From Flaccisagitta enflata (Eukaryota; Chaetognatha; Sagittoidea; Aphragmophora), in the NCBI GenBank assembly GCA_965153355.1, contig OZ231126.1, forward strand, positions 107,012,001 through 107,076,000: a stretch of 64,000 nt of DNA, read 5' to 3'. Every line of letters begins with the position of its first letter. The first letter of the stretch is position 1. The notes under the pieces are model-generated. The model saw only the letters and a list, made by a program, of their open reading frames with translations, did no database searches and was not told where the DNA came from. Shown in pieces: positions 24,668-35,870 of this stretch. The position numbers and the translations under genes are program-made.

Positions 24668-24895
24668 TTTTTTAGTCGCGTGCTACGCGACTCTTTAAGC
24701 CACTTTTTGGTTCGTTTGTCGGTCTGTTCGTCTGTCCATTGGTCTGTCACAAATCACACTTTTATTTCAATTCAGTTGTTCATTCATTCATGCATTAATT
24801 CATTCATTCACTCATGCATCAATTCATTCATACACTCATTCATTTATTCATTCATTCATTCATTCATTCATTCATTCATTCATTCATTCACTCGT
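24668..24895 (-). repeat. Dispersed repeat 3' half followed by (CATT)n
   Basis: The hairpin AGTCGCGT-GCT-ACGCGACT and GGT(C/T)-rich units are followed at about 24776-24895 by CATT tetranucleotides, instead of the usual 5' half. Confidence 0.8.
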
Positions 24896-25599
24896 TTAAA
24901 ATGTTCATTCATCATCATTCTTGATTGGGGAGGCGTACATATTGACCATAGCTTGGCCTTCTTTGTATCATGCCGGATCTTTATCATTGAAGATGGAGTA
25001 ACATCTGTATACTTATTATTGTCAAAAGATCAAACAGCTGTCAAATCTAAGCAGACATATTTAACCATATGCCAATTTTTCCATTAGTTAGGGCTTGAAA
25101 AAATCTTCATTTTGCTCGTGAATTTCACGTCAATTGCATTGTACAAAATCAAATAAGATCAAAAACAGTAAAAACATTCCCAAAGCAAATTATGGTAAAA
25201 TTACCAGAAAAACCTTATGAACTTCAGTTGTTCACCAAATCTACATAAAGATAGATAATCAGATGCAAATTTCACGACTAAACAGCTTTTGAAAAGTTCT
25301 TTAATTTGCCCACGGATTTCAATTGATTTTGTAAAAGTGAATGCTTCAAAAACTTGAACCAAAGTTGTGGAAAAATTTGTACCTTGGTGTTGAATGTTAG
25401 TTGTCAAGAGGTCCAAAAGTTTAAAACAAGCATCCCAATTGGAACAAAATACAAAAAATAATGTAGAATGTATTGGGAAATACTCATAAAATATATAACT
25501 TCAGGGAATTGAATCGTTCCTCACCAGTAGTAGCGAGTTATGTATAATTGTAGCACTACCTTGACAATAATTAGTGTACAGGTGTTATTAAGTCAGTCA
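24896..25599. other. No gene recognised
   Basis: AT-rich flank of the LTR element. It ends in the TACAT target duplication at 25600-25604. Confidence 0.5.
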
Positions 25600-25604
25600 T
25601 ACAT

Positions 25605-26428
25605 TGTCATGAAGCAAGGTTTTGGCCATGTCTTATTGATATTGATTCATTTGGTTTGTATATATATTTGGTTTGGTTCATATTTCAGGTAGGTATTTGA
25701 TTATTCTTAATCTTTTCTTTTCAGGTTTGATTATTTTGATTTGATATTTTGATGATTATTTTGATGTCTTTTGTCTGTCTGAACTGTCCTTATGTCTGTC
25801 CCATTTGATTATTGTCTGTCGAATAGATTTATTCTCTGTTTAGTCTCGATTTATTCGTATCCTTTGCCTTAGTTTCGTCTTACCATAAAGCGCCTTTTGT
25901 TTATGGTAGACTTGAGCGTACCTTTTGTTTAAGCGATTTTGGCGGCGGAATTCAGCGTCCTCTATTGGTCACTTTTGAAATTAATCTTCAGCCGCCAAAA
26001 TCTCTTCCTCTTTTTTCATTCACGCACGACGCTCCTGCAAATTTATTGCTAAAATCTTTGCTCTTGAACATTGATAATTGGATTGATATTGGCGAATATT
26101 TGACCTACATCAGAAATATTGGATACATTTTTGACCGTCTCAGCGCATAACCAAGGTAATATGGGCCTCTTTTACGTGTTTGATTTCTCTTCATTTTACA
26201 TATTTAGAGTCTTTAGAGCATTCTGTCTAGCTAAATATCTCCTTTTTTGGCCTCTGTCTAACCATATTTCATTATCTGTTTCTTGTAGTTTTAACTACTT
26301 CGTTGATGACCTGATGCAATAAAGAACACTTGGAATTGATCACGCGATATTGTTATTAGAAGTCTTCAGCGAGCAGTCAACAACTTCGCGCATACGCAAA
26401 AGCTAGAGCATAATAGGGCATAGAAATA
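25605..26428 (+). repeat. 5' LTR
   Basis: Matches 36464-37288 with only a few differences. The last ~21 bp of the 3' LTR (a CGGAG-AATA-CTCCG hairpin plus TGACA) are absent here, so the 5' LTR/leader junction has been altered. Confidence 0.92.
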
Positions 26429-26470
26429 GCTTGGTTGCGTTCTGATACGTCAAAGTCTTCGTCTCCGGTG

Positions 26471-26490
26471 GGTGAGTATTCGACGAGAAA
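26471..26490 (+). promoter_or_regulatory. Candidate primer-binding site
   Basis: TGGGTGAGTATTCGACGA starts with TGG, as expected for pairing with a tRNA CCA end. It aligns with TGGTGAGTCATCGACGA at the matching place of the BEL element (38347). The primer tRNA is not identified. Confidence 0.4.
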
Positions 26491-26526
26491 CAAATTATCA
26501 TCAGACCATCTTACCGTCTCGAGTTT

Positions 26527-27150
26527 TAGCACTGTGCCCACAATACAGAGTGGCTACGGCAAACTCGTTTTATTTTTTAGCACTGTGTCTACACTGTAAA
26601 GAGTGGATGCGGCATTTTTTAATCATCGTCACTTAGCACCGCGCCCACCCCTTCAGAAAAGGGTGGATGCGGCCAGTTCAAGCTAGGGACAATTTTGCAC
26701 CGCGCCCATCTGTGAAGCGGTTTCTTTGAACATCTGTCAGTTTGCTCCCTCATCTGTAGGAGGGTCACGACTGTTTGAACATCTGTTAAGCACCACGCCC
26801 GTCTGTAAAGAAGGGTGTGGCTGTCTGAAAAGTATTTATCATCGGATCCACTTTTTACCGTGTAGTGCTGTTAGTCAGGGAACAAGTCTGAAATTATATC
26901 TTACGCGTCAATTAGGTCTCGGCACGCGAGCCTTTTTGACCTGAGATCGTGGCCAAAGCTTCTGTGAAAGTTGAAACCTATTAGAAACCCTAGTTGAGAA
27001 ATTGAGAAATCATCATGGCAGAAGGGGGCTTTCCCCGACGCGCCCAGGAACATGAGCGTCGTGCGTGAATCGTGAATTGTGAATGAAAACTACTACTTTT
27101 AACAATATTTCGAATTTTGCACCACGCCCATCCTTAGCGAGGGGCGCCTT
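26527..27150 (+). repeat. 5' cluster of six GCACCGCGCCC...GGGYGCGGC hairpin repeats
   Basis: Copies near 26527, 26580, 26635, 26697, 26788 and 27118. Each starts (T)AGCAC(C/T)(G/A)(C/T)GCCCA, has a variable middle, and ends G(T/A)GG-TGCGGC or a near match. Several form stems by base pairing of the variable parts, for example CCACCCCTT with AAGGGTGG. Four more copies lie at 34088-34260. They are probably RNA structures in the element transcript. Confidence 0.65.
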
Positions 27151-27335
27151 CCTCAGGAAGATCAGAAACAGATCAGAAATCGATCAGAAATTAAGAAACA
27201 TCTTACGCGTCAATTGGGTCTCGGCACGCGAGCCCTTTTTGACCTGGGATCATTGTCAAGAAGTAACTCAGAAATTAAGAGGCATTTTACGCGTTAATTG
27301 GGTTTTGGTACACGAGCCTTTTTGACCCTGAGTCA
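26900..27335 (+). repeat. Three leader repeats with GGTCTCGGCACGCGAGCC
   Basis: Copies at about 26900-26955, 27200-27253 and 27287-27335 share TTACGCGTCAATTGGGTCTC and GCGAGCCTTTTTGACCTG. The core is a short inverted repeat (GGTCTCG / CGAGCC). Confidence 0.8.
27014..27067 (+). pseudogene. Remnant of the Gag N-terminus
   Basis: A 17-codon ORF, MAEGGFPRRAQEHE..., resembles the Gag start MAKGGWPPG at 38610 in the BEL element. A stop follows, and the main Gag frame starts only at 28312. Confidence 0.45.
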
Positions 27336-27339
27336 GGAA

Positions 27340-28311
27340 AATAGAGAAAAGGAATAAGTTAATGGCCGATCAAGCCTTGGAAACTGAGGACTTACGGCAG
27401 GACGAGTTACCGTCCCAAACAAAGAGGAAAAACCTCGAAAAAGTGGGCCGTATCTTGGCAGCAAACTCGAGCGTCTTTGTTCATCAGAAGGTGCAGAAAA
27501 GTCACCTTTTATCGAAGCACTCTGCAAGAGGTAATTCGGGCCGTTAGTCAGAGAATCTAGTAAAGAGGAACGAAGAATCGAATCTCCGATTAGGCCTGAG
27601 AAACTAAAGACCTTTGTCCAGACCTTTGTCCAGTCCTTCGTCCAGTCCTTATGTTTGTCAGAGGGTATTGAACAGCTCCGTATGTCCAGCAGGGCCGAGG
27701 GCCGCGGGTGTAGATTTGAACTCTGACATAAAAAGCAAACTACAAAGACACGATCATTTGAGGCTTGTACCGGCTCGTGCATTAAAGCTTTTCCGTTGTC
27801 GGGTAAAGAAAGATAGAAAAAGATAAAAAAAAAACAAAAAAGATAGAAAGCAAACAAAGAAGATAGAAAGAAACCAAAAAAGATTCCAGAGAGATAGAAA
27901 GAAAACGCCAAAAATAGTAAGATCGCGAAATAAGAAACAGAAAGATCTCAGAGAAAGAGAAAAGGAAGACTCAGAAAAGAAATGAAATAAAGACAATGTA
28001 GCAAGATAAAAAGACAGACTGAAAAAGACAGTGAATAGAATCACGTCGCCAGTTCCATCTCCGCCGCAGGGACCCGTTCCCTAACTTCGGCTGGTTAAAA
28101 CCTTGACCTGAAATAACGAGATCATTAATTCCCGATGAGACATATTTATGAGTAGATTTGGTCCTGCATCAGCTAGATTTTCGCCGATTACGCCTCGGAA
28201 ACTGAGGACTTTCGGAAGGGCCATTTTATCGTCCAAATCTCTGCTCACCCCAGAAAGTAACCCGTCAATATATCTCGCACCGAAGATCTTGTCATTGACG
28301 CTGCCGACTTA
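27340..28311. other. Leader sequence, A/G-rich, no gene
   Basis: Contains a purine-rich segment (27800-28040, AGATAGAAAG type). The minus-strand ORFs here translate low-complexity sequence. Confidence 0.5.
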
Positions 28312-30606
28312 ATGCAGGAATTCGTGAGAGCTCACAAAATGGGCAGAGACGATTCAAAACCACGATTTAAGAAATTGGCGAATGAATTACGCTCTCTGGT
28401 TGAAGAGGTGAAATGTGAGCTTACAGAATTACCCCAAACTTTCCCCTCAGATGAACAAGAAACGATATACACCATGATAGGATTGCTTCAGTGCGCATTA
28501 GAACGTCATCCAGCCTACAACATTCCAGCGTTAGTTGCTATTGATCCAACCCTCACTCAGTCTTTCCTCGACGGAATTGTGGCTACAAAACCGCCGCCAC
28601 CATTGGCGCCGCCTCTACCGGCGCCGCCTCTACCGGCGCCGCCGCCGCCTCTACCGGCGCCGCCGCCGCCTCTACCGGCGGCTCTGCCGCCGCCACCACC
28701 AAATGATAATCCTCAATTTAAAAATGACCCCGAGCAGACTAACCCTGTTTTTGACCAAAGTCAGATTGAACCCCCACCCCGTCACAACCCAACTCGTTCC
28801 AGTCAACCTGATCATCAATCATCTGACTCAAGTAGTTCCACAGCCGCAGCGAGTACAGTAAGGTGCAGGTCCCAAGCAGGTGCAAACAGACCCAACGATC
28901 ACTCGCATAATCATCAGTCACGTCCCTCGAACACACTGGGCAATCTAACTGGTGGGTTCGCGGCCGAGGCCGGCTCGCCTGAAGTCCGGCCCAGAACCGC
29001 GAATCCACCATTGCCCCCTACTTACTTATCTGCTCCACCTACAGTTTGGCCTAGCCCTCAATTCTTCAGACCTGAATTATACCCTTATATACGGCCTTAT
29101 TACGACCCTAGATGCCAACTGCCCCTACCCTTACCGTCAGTCAGTCCAAATGTCATTCCATCAACTGGACTAATTAATGCTGAATATTCACCAGTTTCTC
29201 AGGTGGTAGGAGCAGTTGGTACACCGAGTCAAGGACTGGCAGTCAACCCCACTCTGACTTCAGCAAATCCAGCACTACATTGCGGGGAGGTGCCACCAAT
29301 GGTCCTGGAAGGCGGCAACGTGTCACTAAGAAATCAATATGATGAATTAGTTAAAAGAAAACAAAAACATGCTGAAAAGGGTTTGCGTTATGAACAAGCA
29401 GCTCAGGGGCTCGCGCGACAAATAAATGCAAACTCTTTAAACATCATCACAAGACATGTCAATGCGGCGGTGGGTGAGCTAGAAGATCTTATTTCAAATT
29501 ACCCAACCAGCAAATTGACTTTAGGTCAGCCCGAACAAGCTCGAACCAAAAATAGGATCAAAAATCAGTCACTGATCGGCCTGTCAGGTCCAGCATTGAC
29601 ACACTCATTTCTCTCACTCCCTGATCCACCCCTCAATGTCTTGTCTAAACAGACTCATGCTTGCTCTGAGAGGTCAAACAACCACTTTCAGAAACGGTCT
29701 CTCATTCATCAGACTCAGACCGACCAATCACAAACAGCTCAGTTAAATGACCGACTGAATGATACCAATAACATTCAAGTCGGCAGACAGGGCAAGGTCT
29801 CTCGGTCCCAATCTCTCAATGACTCCGGTCAAATTTACCTGGTTCATGATCAAGCTAAATCCAACTCTTGGGCAGGTCAAACTCAGTTGATTCAGACTGA
29901 CCGCCACTCTTCAGACTGGAGAAGTTCAACTCCCACTCAAAATTTGCAACCCACTACCAGTGGCCTTTGGGGACCAGTACCTCAAGGACTGGGAAGCTCA
30001 CCTGGAGCCAGCAGTCTGCTCAGTGGGAACAATGGGCACCGAGGGGTCACAGCTAGACAGCCAACTGGTCTGCGCATCAACGCGCCGCAATCGAATTATG
30101 AAGCTGAAAGAGCCCTTGCCTCCAGCAAACACTGGGGTAAACCAGGAATGGTCCGTCAAGACACTCCCTGGGAAATCGGTGAAGCTGAAACTGAAGATGA
30201 CAAATCCAATTGTCAACGTGCAGATGGAACTTCAGTGTGGCATCATCACTCAGCCTCAGGAAAATGACGAACAAATAACAGCGGAGCTCAAAGTGCTAAC
30301 AACTCTCGCAACCACCACCAACGCAACCATGACTGTGGAGTAGGAGGAAAAAGCAGCAATTATACAATCAAAAACGCTAGCACCTACACAGTCTCACTTT
30401 GTTCTTACCGGCAGGCAAGAGAACAGACCAAAGAGACCACCGAAAGGGACAGAGACTCTTACGACAACCTGGCGTCTATGTTAAGTCAATCCCTTTCATT
30501 TCTTCAAAACAATGACCACGCAAGGATCCATGGTGATAGCGATATCGAGGAGAACTATGGGACCAAATCAACTCTTTGGTCTGCCTCCTCAGTTGACTAC
30601 TGTTAG
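28312..30606 (+). CDS. gag: BEL-like Gag with in-frame UGA
   Basis: An ATG-started frame of 651 codons ends at TGA 30265-30267 and then stays open for 112 more codons to TAG 30604-30606. Seen: an N-terminal helical part, a Pro-rich hinge (residues ~100-130), a long Gln/Ser/Pro region, a coiled-coil-like stretch (YDELVKRKQKHAEKGLRYEQ), and a Ser/Gln-rich C-terminus. The ERHPAYNIPALV and coiled-coil segments align in order with ERHPPFPEILSV and YDKIMEQKGQSNLRYRNEQ of the BEL Gag at 38.6-41.3 kb. The extension past the stop is Asn/His/Arg-rich like a nucleocapsid. Gag should form particles around element RNA. The stop is followed by C, a context that favours readthrough. No zinc knuckle is clear. 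Confidence 0.65.
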
Positions 30607-31020
30607 AGTAGTCACTCCAGAATGGGTTTGATTCAATATGGCTCTTGTCATTCCCTAATTCACTTTGCAAAAAAAGGGCCAATTTTCTTAGAATTTCTCC
30701 CCTCCTCCAGTCACTACAGGATGGTTGAATGACCTAGCCAGATATAATTATTTATTCACTGAATCACAACTTTGTGAACCTAAGATCCAAAATTCATTGT
30801 AAATTATGTAGTAAAGACTGTCAATCAATCAATCTGGACAAGCTGATTGAGGAGGGTCTGAGATAATCAGAACCCAGAACTACGAACAGCGGCCGTGTCC
30901 GAGGGGCTCATTTGCAACAACTCGGACCAGTCCTGTGATTCAGAGCCTTAAGAAACATTAGAACAACAAGAAACCTCAGGAAATAAGGAAACATCAGAAA
31001 ATGGAACTTATGAAATGAAA
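30607..31020. other. Post-gag spacer, no gene recognised
   Basis: Ordinary sequence composition with stops in all frames. It lies where protease and RT would be expected in an autonomous BEL element. Confidence 0.5.
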
Positions 31021-31024
31021 AATG

Positions 31025-31205
31025 ATGAAATGAAAATGAACATGAAACACGAACATGAAACACAAACATGAAACATGGACATGAAACACGGACATGAAAA
31101 ACGAACATGAAACACGAACATGAAACACGAACATGAAACATGAAACAAGAAACATGGAACACGAAACATGGAACATGAAACATGAAACATGGAACAGGAA
31201 ACACA
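31025..31205. repeat. 13-bp minisatellite (GAACATGAAACAC)
   Basis: About 13 imperfect units with small length variation. It creates a spurious Cys/Phe-rich minus-strand ORF. Confidence 0.9.
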
Positions 31206-31462
31206 AAACAGAAACTAGTAAGGAAACTCATCTCGAGGAGACTGACTCAGGTCTGACTCTTTAAGCAAGTCATGCCTTGATATTGCCGACAAATGTGTTG
31301 ACAACTTTAAAGCGCCTCATCTTCTCCCTCTTCGTGCCTCCTTACCGCGCCAGGCGCTAATCAGGCCACCGCCAAAGGACAGCCATGGGCCCGTGGCTGA
31401 CCCGAAACCAGCAGAGGAAGAGAAATGAGAAGAAAAGGCCATTTGGAACCTTGGATCCAAGA

Positions 31463-31780
31463 ACTTCAGATGCAGAACTTCAGATGCAGAACTTCAGATG
31501 CAGAACTTCAGATGCAGAACCTCAGATGCAGAACCTCAGATGCAGAACCTCAGATGCAGAACCTCAGATGCAGAACCTCCGATGCAGAACCTCAGATGCA
31601 GAACCTCAGATGCAGAACCTCAGATGCAGAACCTCAGATGCAGAACCTCAGATGCAGAACCTCAGATGCAGAACCTCAGATGCAGAACCTCAGATGCAGA
31701 ACCTCAGATGCAGAACCTCAGATGCAGAACCTCAGATGCAGAACCTCAGATGCAGAACCTCAGATACAGAACATGATCAT
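31463..31780. repeat. 14-bp minisatellite (AGATGCAGAACCTC)
   Basis: About 22 nearly identical units. All plus frames are open because 14 bp cycles through the frames every 42 bp. Confidence 0.95.
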
Positions 31781-32006
31781 GAAATAATGAACTGGAAAGG
31801 ACTAGAACTTCAGCGAAGTACAAGCTAGAATGTTCACCTTACGTCAGAAAATTGATACACAATTAACTGACGAAGGGCTACCTTTCAGTCCACCCTCTTC
31901 CCCATACCAAATTTTTGGTGTGAAATCCTGAAGCCGCAGAGGCGAGTCGGACGCGACGTTGGATACTAAGCTATAAAGCTTAAAGGGAAAACAATGAACC
32001 TCAGAT

Positions 32007-32400
32007 ATTAAAAGAACTCGATGCGAGTTTAAAGGAACTCAATGCGAGTTTAAAGGAACTCGACGCGAGTTTAAAGGAACTCGACGCGAGTTTAAAGGAA
32101 CTCGACGCGAGTTTAAAGGAACTCGACGCGAGTTTAAAGGAACTCGACGCGAGTTTAAAGGAACTCGACGCGAGTTTAAAGGAACTCGACGCGAGTTTAA
32201 AGGAACTCGACGCGAGTTTAAAGGAACTCGACGCGAGTTTAAAGGAACTCGACGCGAGTTTAAAGGAACTCGCGAGTTTAAAGGAACTCGACGCGAGTTT
32301 AAAGGAACTCGACGCTAGTTTATAAGAACTCCGAGTTTAAGAACAGCAGTTTGAGGAAAGCAGTTTAAAGGAACTCGACGCAGTTTAAAGGAACTCGAGC
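32007..32400. repeat. 21-bp minisatellite with AACTCG-ACG-CGAGTT palindrome
   Basis: About 18 units (AAAGGAACTCGACGCGAGTT). Each unit can form a 6-bp hairpin with a 3-nt loop. Confidence 0.95.
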
Positions 32401-32990
32401 GAGTCTAAAGGAACTGGGCGAGTCTAAAGGAACTAGAGGCGAGTCTAAAGGAACTCGAGGCGAGTCTAAAGGAACTCGAGGCGAGTCTAAAGGAACTCGA
32501 GGCGAGTCTAAAGGAACTCGAGGCGAGTCTAAAGGAACTCGAGGCGAGTCTAAAGGAACTCGAGGCGAGTCTAAAGGAACTCGAGGCGAGTCTAAAGGAA
32601 CTCCAGGCGAGTCTAAAGGAACTGGGCGAGTCTAAAGGAACTCGAGGCGAGTCTAAAGGAACTCGAGGCGAGTCTAAAGGAACTGAGGCGAGTCTAAAGG
32701 AACTGGAGGCGAGTCTAAAGGAACTCGAGGCGAGTCTAAAGGAACTCGAGGCGAGTCTAAAGGAACTCGAGGCGAGTCTAAAGGAACTGGAGGCGAGTCT
32801 AAAGGAACTCGAGGCGAGTCTAAAGGAACTCGAGGCGAGTCTAAAGGAACTCGAGGCGAGTCTAAAGGAACTCGAGGCGAGTCTAAAGGAACTCGAGGCG
32901 AGTCTAAAGGAACTCGAGGCGAGTCTAAAGGAGCTCGAGGCGAGTCTAAAGGAACACGAGGCGAGTCTAAAGGAACTCGACTCAAGATTA
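32401..32990. repeat. 21-bp minisatellite, CTAAAGGAACTCGAGGCGAG variant
   Basis: About 28 units derived from the preceding array by ACG to AGG and GTTT to GTCT changes. A few units lack 2-3 bp. Confidence 0.95.
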
Positions 32991-32995
32991 AAAAT

Positions 32996-33480
32996 ACTCC
33001 AGGGCTGCCGCCGCCACTCCAGGGCTGCCGCCGCCACTCCAGGGCTGCCGCCGCCACTCTAGGGCTGCCGCCGCCACTCCAGGGCTGCCGCCGCCACTCC
33101 AGGGCTGCCGCCGCCACTCCAGGGCTGCCGCCGCCACTCCAGGGCTGCCGCCGCCACTCCAGGGCTGCCGCCGCCACTCCAGGGCTGCCGCCGCCACTCC
33201 AGGGCTGCCGCCGCCACTCCAGGGCTGCCGCCGCCACTCCAGGGCTGCCGCCGCCACTCCAGGGCTGCCGCCGCCACTCCAGGGCTGCCGCCGCCACTCC
33301 AGGGCTGCCGCCGCCACTCCAGGGCTGCTGCCGCCACTCCAGGGCTGCTGCCGCCACTCCAGGGCTGCTGCCGCCACTCCAGGGCTGCTGCCGCCACTCC
33401 AGGGCTGCTGCCGCCACTCCAGGGCTGCTGCCGCCACTCCAGGGCTGCTGCCGCCACTCCAGGGCTGCTGCCGCCATTCC
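32996..33480. repeat. 20-bp minisatellite (CCACTCCAGGGCTGCCGCCG)
   Basis: About 24 almost identical units. A CCG to CTG variant is confined to the distal third, which shows directional homogenisation. Confidence 0.97.
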
Positions 33481-33484
33481 GCCG

Positions 33485-33715
33485 AGATTCATGACTCGAG
33501 ATTCGAACATCGGGCCGCCACTCCAGGGCTGCTGCCGCCATTCACGACTCGAGATTCATGACTCGAGATTCGAACATGACTCGAGATTCGAACATGACTC
33601 GAGATTTGAACATGACTCGGGATTCGAACATGACTCAAGATTCAAACATGACTTGAGATTCGAACATGACTCGAGATTCGAACATGACTCGAGATTCGAA
33701 CATGACTCAATTTAA
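33485..33715. repeat. 18-bp minisatellite (ACTCGAGATTCGAACATG)
   Basis: About nine regular units plus irregular leading units interspersed with a copy of the previous 20-bp repeat. Confidence 0.93.
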
Positions 33716-34087
33716 GTCTAACCCAACTCGAGATTTAACAGGAACAATAACCGCATGGTAACTTCTCCAGCCTCATCCTCCTAGATTATGTCAAGTGGGT
33801 TTATCACCCACGGGGGGAGAGTATAGAGGATGGAACGGCCTGATGCGTCTAGAAAGACAAGTAACGTCAAGCGTGTAAGAGCCGTACTATTAATAGTCCC
33901 TGGGCGTTACCTTTCTGAATTCACTATTGCCGGTTATGTAAAACCCCGCTAAAATTTAACAATGTTAGTTACAGTAGGTTGACTTGGAAACAAGACATAC
34001 CAAATGAACTAGTTGTGTTACTTAATTATTACCGTTAAAATGTAATAAATAACTAATGACACAACACGGTCCAATGTTTTGAATTTT
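33716..34087. other. No gene recognised
   Basis: Unique AT-rich sequence between the arrays and the 3' hairpin cluster. Confidence 0.5.
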
Positions 34088-34260
34088 GCTCTGCGCCCAA
34101 CATCTGCTAGGGGCTGCGGCTAATTTGACGTTGTACCGAGCCTCTTGTCTGTGAGGGGCTGCGGCTAGTTTGTCTGCACCGCACCAATCGCTAATGAAGG
34201 GCTGTGGCCTTATGAACTATTTGTTGGCATCGCGCCCATCGCTTGCGATGGGCTGCAGCC
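34088..34260 (+). repeat. 3' cluster of four hairpin repeats
   Basis: Copies start near 34088, 34132, 34174 and 34224, spaced about 45 bp. The last forms a near-perfect stem GCCCATCGC-TT-GCGATGGGC, with outer GGC/GCC pairing. They match the leader cluster at 26527-27150 in order of conserved blocks (GCACCGCGCCC ... GGGCTGCGGC). Confidence 0.7.
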
Positions 34261-34261
34261 A

Positions 34262-34955
34262 TTTGAACCAACAATGACCAACAACGGTACTGAAAAATAC
34301 AAAAGATAGAACAGGAGAACAGGTTCAAAAAATGGATCTTAAAAACTATCCTCTCATTAGGATAGAATTTATGCCGATCAGTATAAGACTTGATCGAGTA
34401 TAATAAGACTTGATAGAACGCATTTAGAGAGACTGGAAAGGTTGGATAAATGACCTCAATGAAAGATTCAGCCCATTTATGTGATTGACTAATAGAAATT
34501 CTATGCTGCCAAGACTCATTTTCAGTAAGGGAAAATGACATGAATGACATATTATGAATAACAGTTACATGAATGACAGTTGATTGCTCAACCACCTCCA
34601 AATCATTGTCCCGCTTGATGTTTTCGCGAGACAGCAATTGGTGACAGTGACTGGGAGGGGGGCGATTTGGCGCTGACAAAGCTGATGACATGTGTGGACG
34701 GATGTCGCGAGCCTGAAACTCATCTCTTAACGTAATATTGGCGGCAAATTTTCAAGCATCAACACTTGAACACTTAGTTACTAAGATCATATCACAAAAT
34801 CCAATATGACCAGAGGACTTGTTTAAAACAATTAGGACTTCCTGGTATGTGATTAGAAAAGACTACTAACCAATTTGATGATAAACAATGAAAGATTGGA
34901 TTACTTGAATAAGTAGATAAACAACAGAAAAAGACATTAATGATGACTTGAAAGA
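34262..34955. other. No gene recognised
   Basis: A 166-residue minus-strand ORF (34691-34191) overlaps the hairpin cluster and shows no domain; treated as chance. Confidence 0.45.
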
Positions 34956-35075
34956 TACAACGACGACTTCAAAGATACAGCTGCAGACTTGACAAGCAAT
35001 GAAGGACTTTACAAGCGATGAAAGACTCGACGAGCGATGAAAGACTCGACGAATGATGAAAGACTCAAGTGATAA
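34956..35075. repeat. ~19-bp degenerate repeat (GACTCGACGAGCGATGAAA)
   Basis: About six imperfect units, again with a CTCG/CGAG palindromic core like the large arrays. Confidence 0.75.
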
Positions 35076-35141
35076 GAAACTCGGGGAGCGACGAGATCGA
35101 GAAAACAAAGAAACAGAAAAGAAAACGAGTGACCGAGTTAG

Positions 35142-35363
35142 ATGAAAAGGACTAACCAGAAACTCGGAAGATCAAACAGAAAAGAACTGGACGAGTTAGA
35201 TTTAGAAGAAGAATTAGGTTTTGATCCGTTAGACTTAGAACTTGATCTAGATCTATCACGGCGACAACTGGCGGGCAATTTACCGCGCCGTCGCCGCATT
35301 CCATCTCCGAAAAATTATTACAAGGCGTATCAAAAAAGATTGCTACAAACAACTCATCTATGA
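35142..35363 (+). CDS. Hypothetical 73-residue charged protein in the 3' part of the LTR element
   Basis: ATG-started ORF with basic ends and an acidic, Leu-rich centre (ELDELDLEEELGFDPLD...), then RRRR and a Tyr/Lys-rich tail. It lies between the hairpin cluster and the 3' LTR, a place where some LTR elements carry accessory ORFs. No family recognised. The acidic centre may partly derive from a short repeat. Confidence 0.25.
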   Translation: MKRTNQKLGRSNRKELDELDLEEELGFDPLDLELDLDLSRRQLAGNLPRRRRIPSPKNYYKAYQKRLLQTTHL

Positions 35364-35689
35364 AAGAGTCAAGCTAATCTGCTATTGGGGATGACAACGT
35401 ATCAACAGTAATCGACAAGTCCACAACTATCACGTACGTTTCACCAACTCCACGGAATAAATTAACACTTTCCTCGCTTACCTACTCAATCGCTCCAACG
35501 GCGGCGGTTGTCAGCAGTGATCCGTTCGCCTGTAACGGATCCGGCACCGCCACCTCCAATGTTAACAACAGAACAAGAATGACAACAGAACAAACATGAC
35601 GAAAGAACAACAATAACAACAAGAACAACAGAACAACATAAACAACAGAACAATAAAACAACTTAAACAACATCAACAACGATGTCGCA
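35364..35689. other. No gene recognised
   Basis: Contains an AACAACA-rich stretch (35580-35680). The minus-strand hydrophobic ORF here reflects that composition. Confidence 0.5.
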
Positions 35690-35870
35690 ATGGCGAAGAA
35701 ATGATGATTGGACTCCTTCGACGACAAAAACTTCTTTGGCGGACTCGATTAGTCCGCGCTCCTTCGACGACAAAAGACTCCTTCGGCGGACTTGATTGGT
35801 CCGCGCTCCTTCGACGATAAAAAACTCCTTTGGCGGAATCAATTGGTCCGCACTCATTCGACAAACAAAC
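35690..35870. repeat. ~54-bp tandem repeat, three copies
   Basis: Units share GCTCCTTCGACGA-AAAA-CTCCTT, GGCGGA and TTGGTCCGC. The internal 3-fold repetition is clear by eye. Confidence 0.85.

Noticed and set aside
31385-31828. Repeat protein with 14-residue units (QNLRCRTSDAEP)
   Set aside because: A 14-bp array is open in three frames giving the same peptide repeat; no start context and no similar protein on either side.
32405-33541. Large minus-strand ORFs with SSFRLA and AAALEWR repeats
   Set aside because: Products of 20/21-bp minisatellites in several frames.
31454-33715. CRISPR-like array
   Set aside because: Direct tandem repeats without unique spacers, in a eukaryotic retrotransposon.
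34191-34691. 166-residue minus-strand protein
   Set aside because: Overlaps the hairpin cluster of the LTR element and shows no domain or codon signal.
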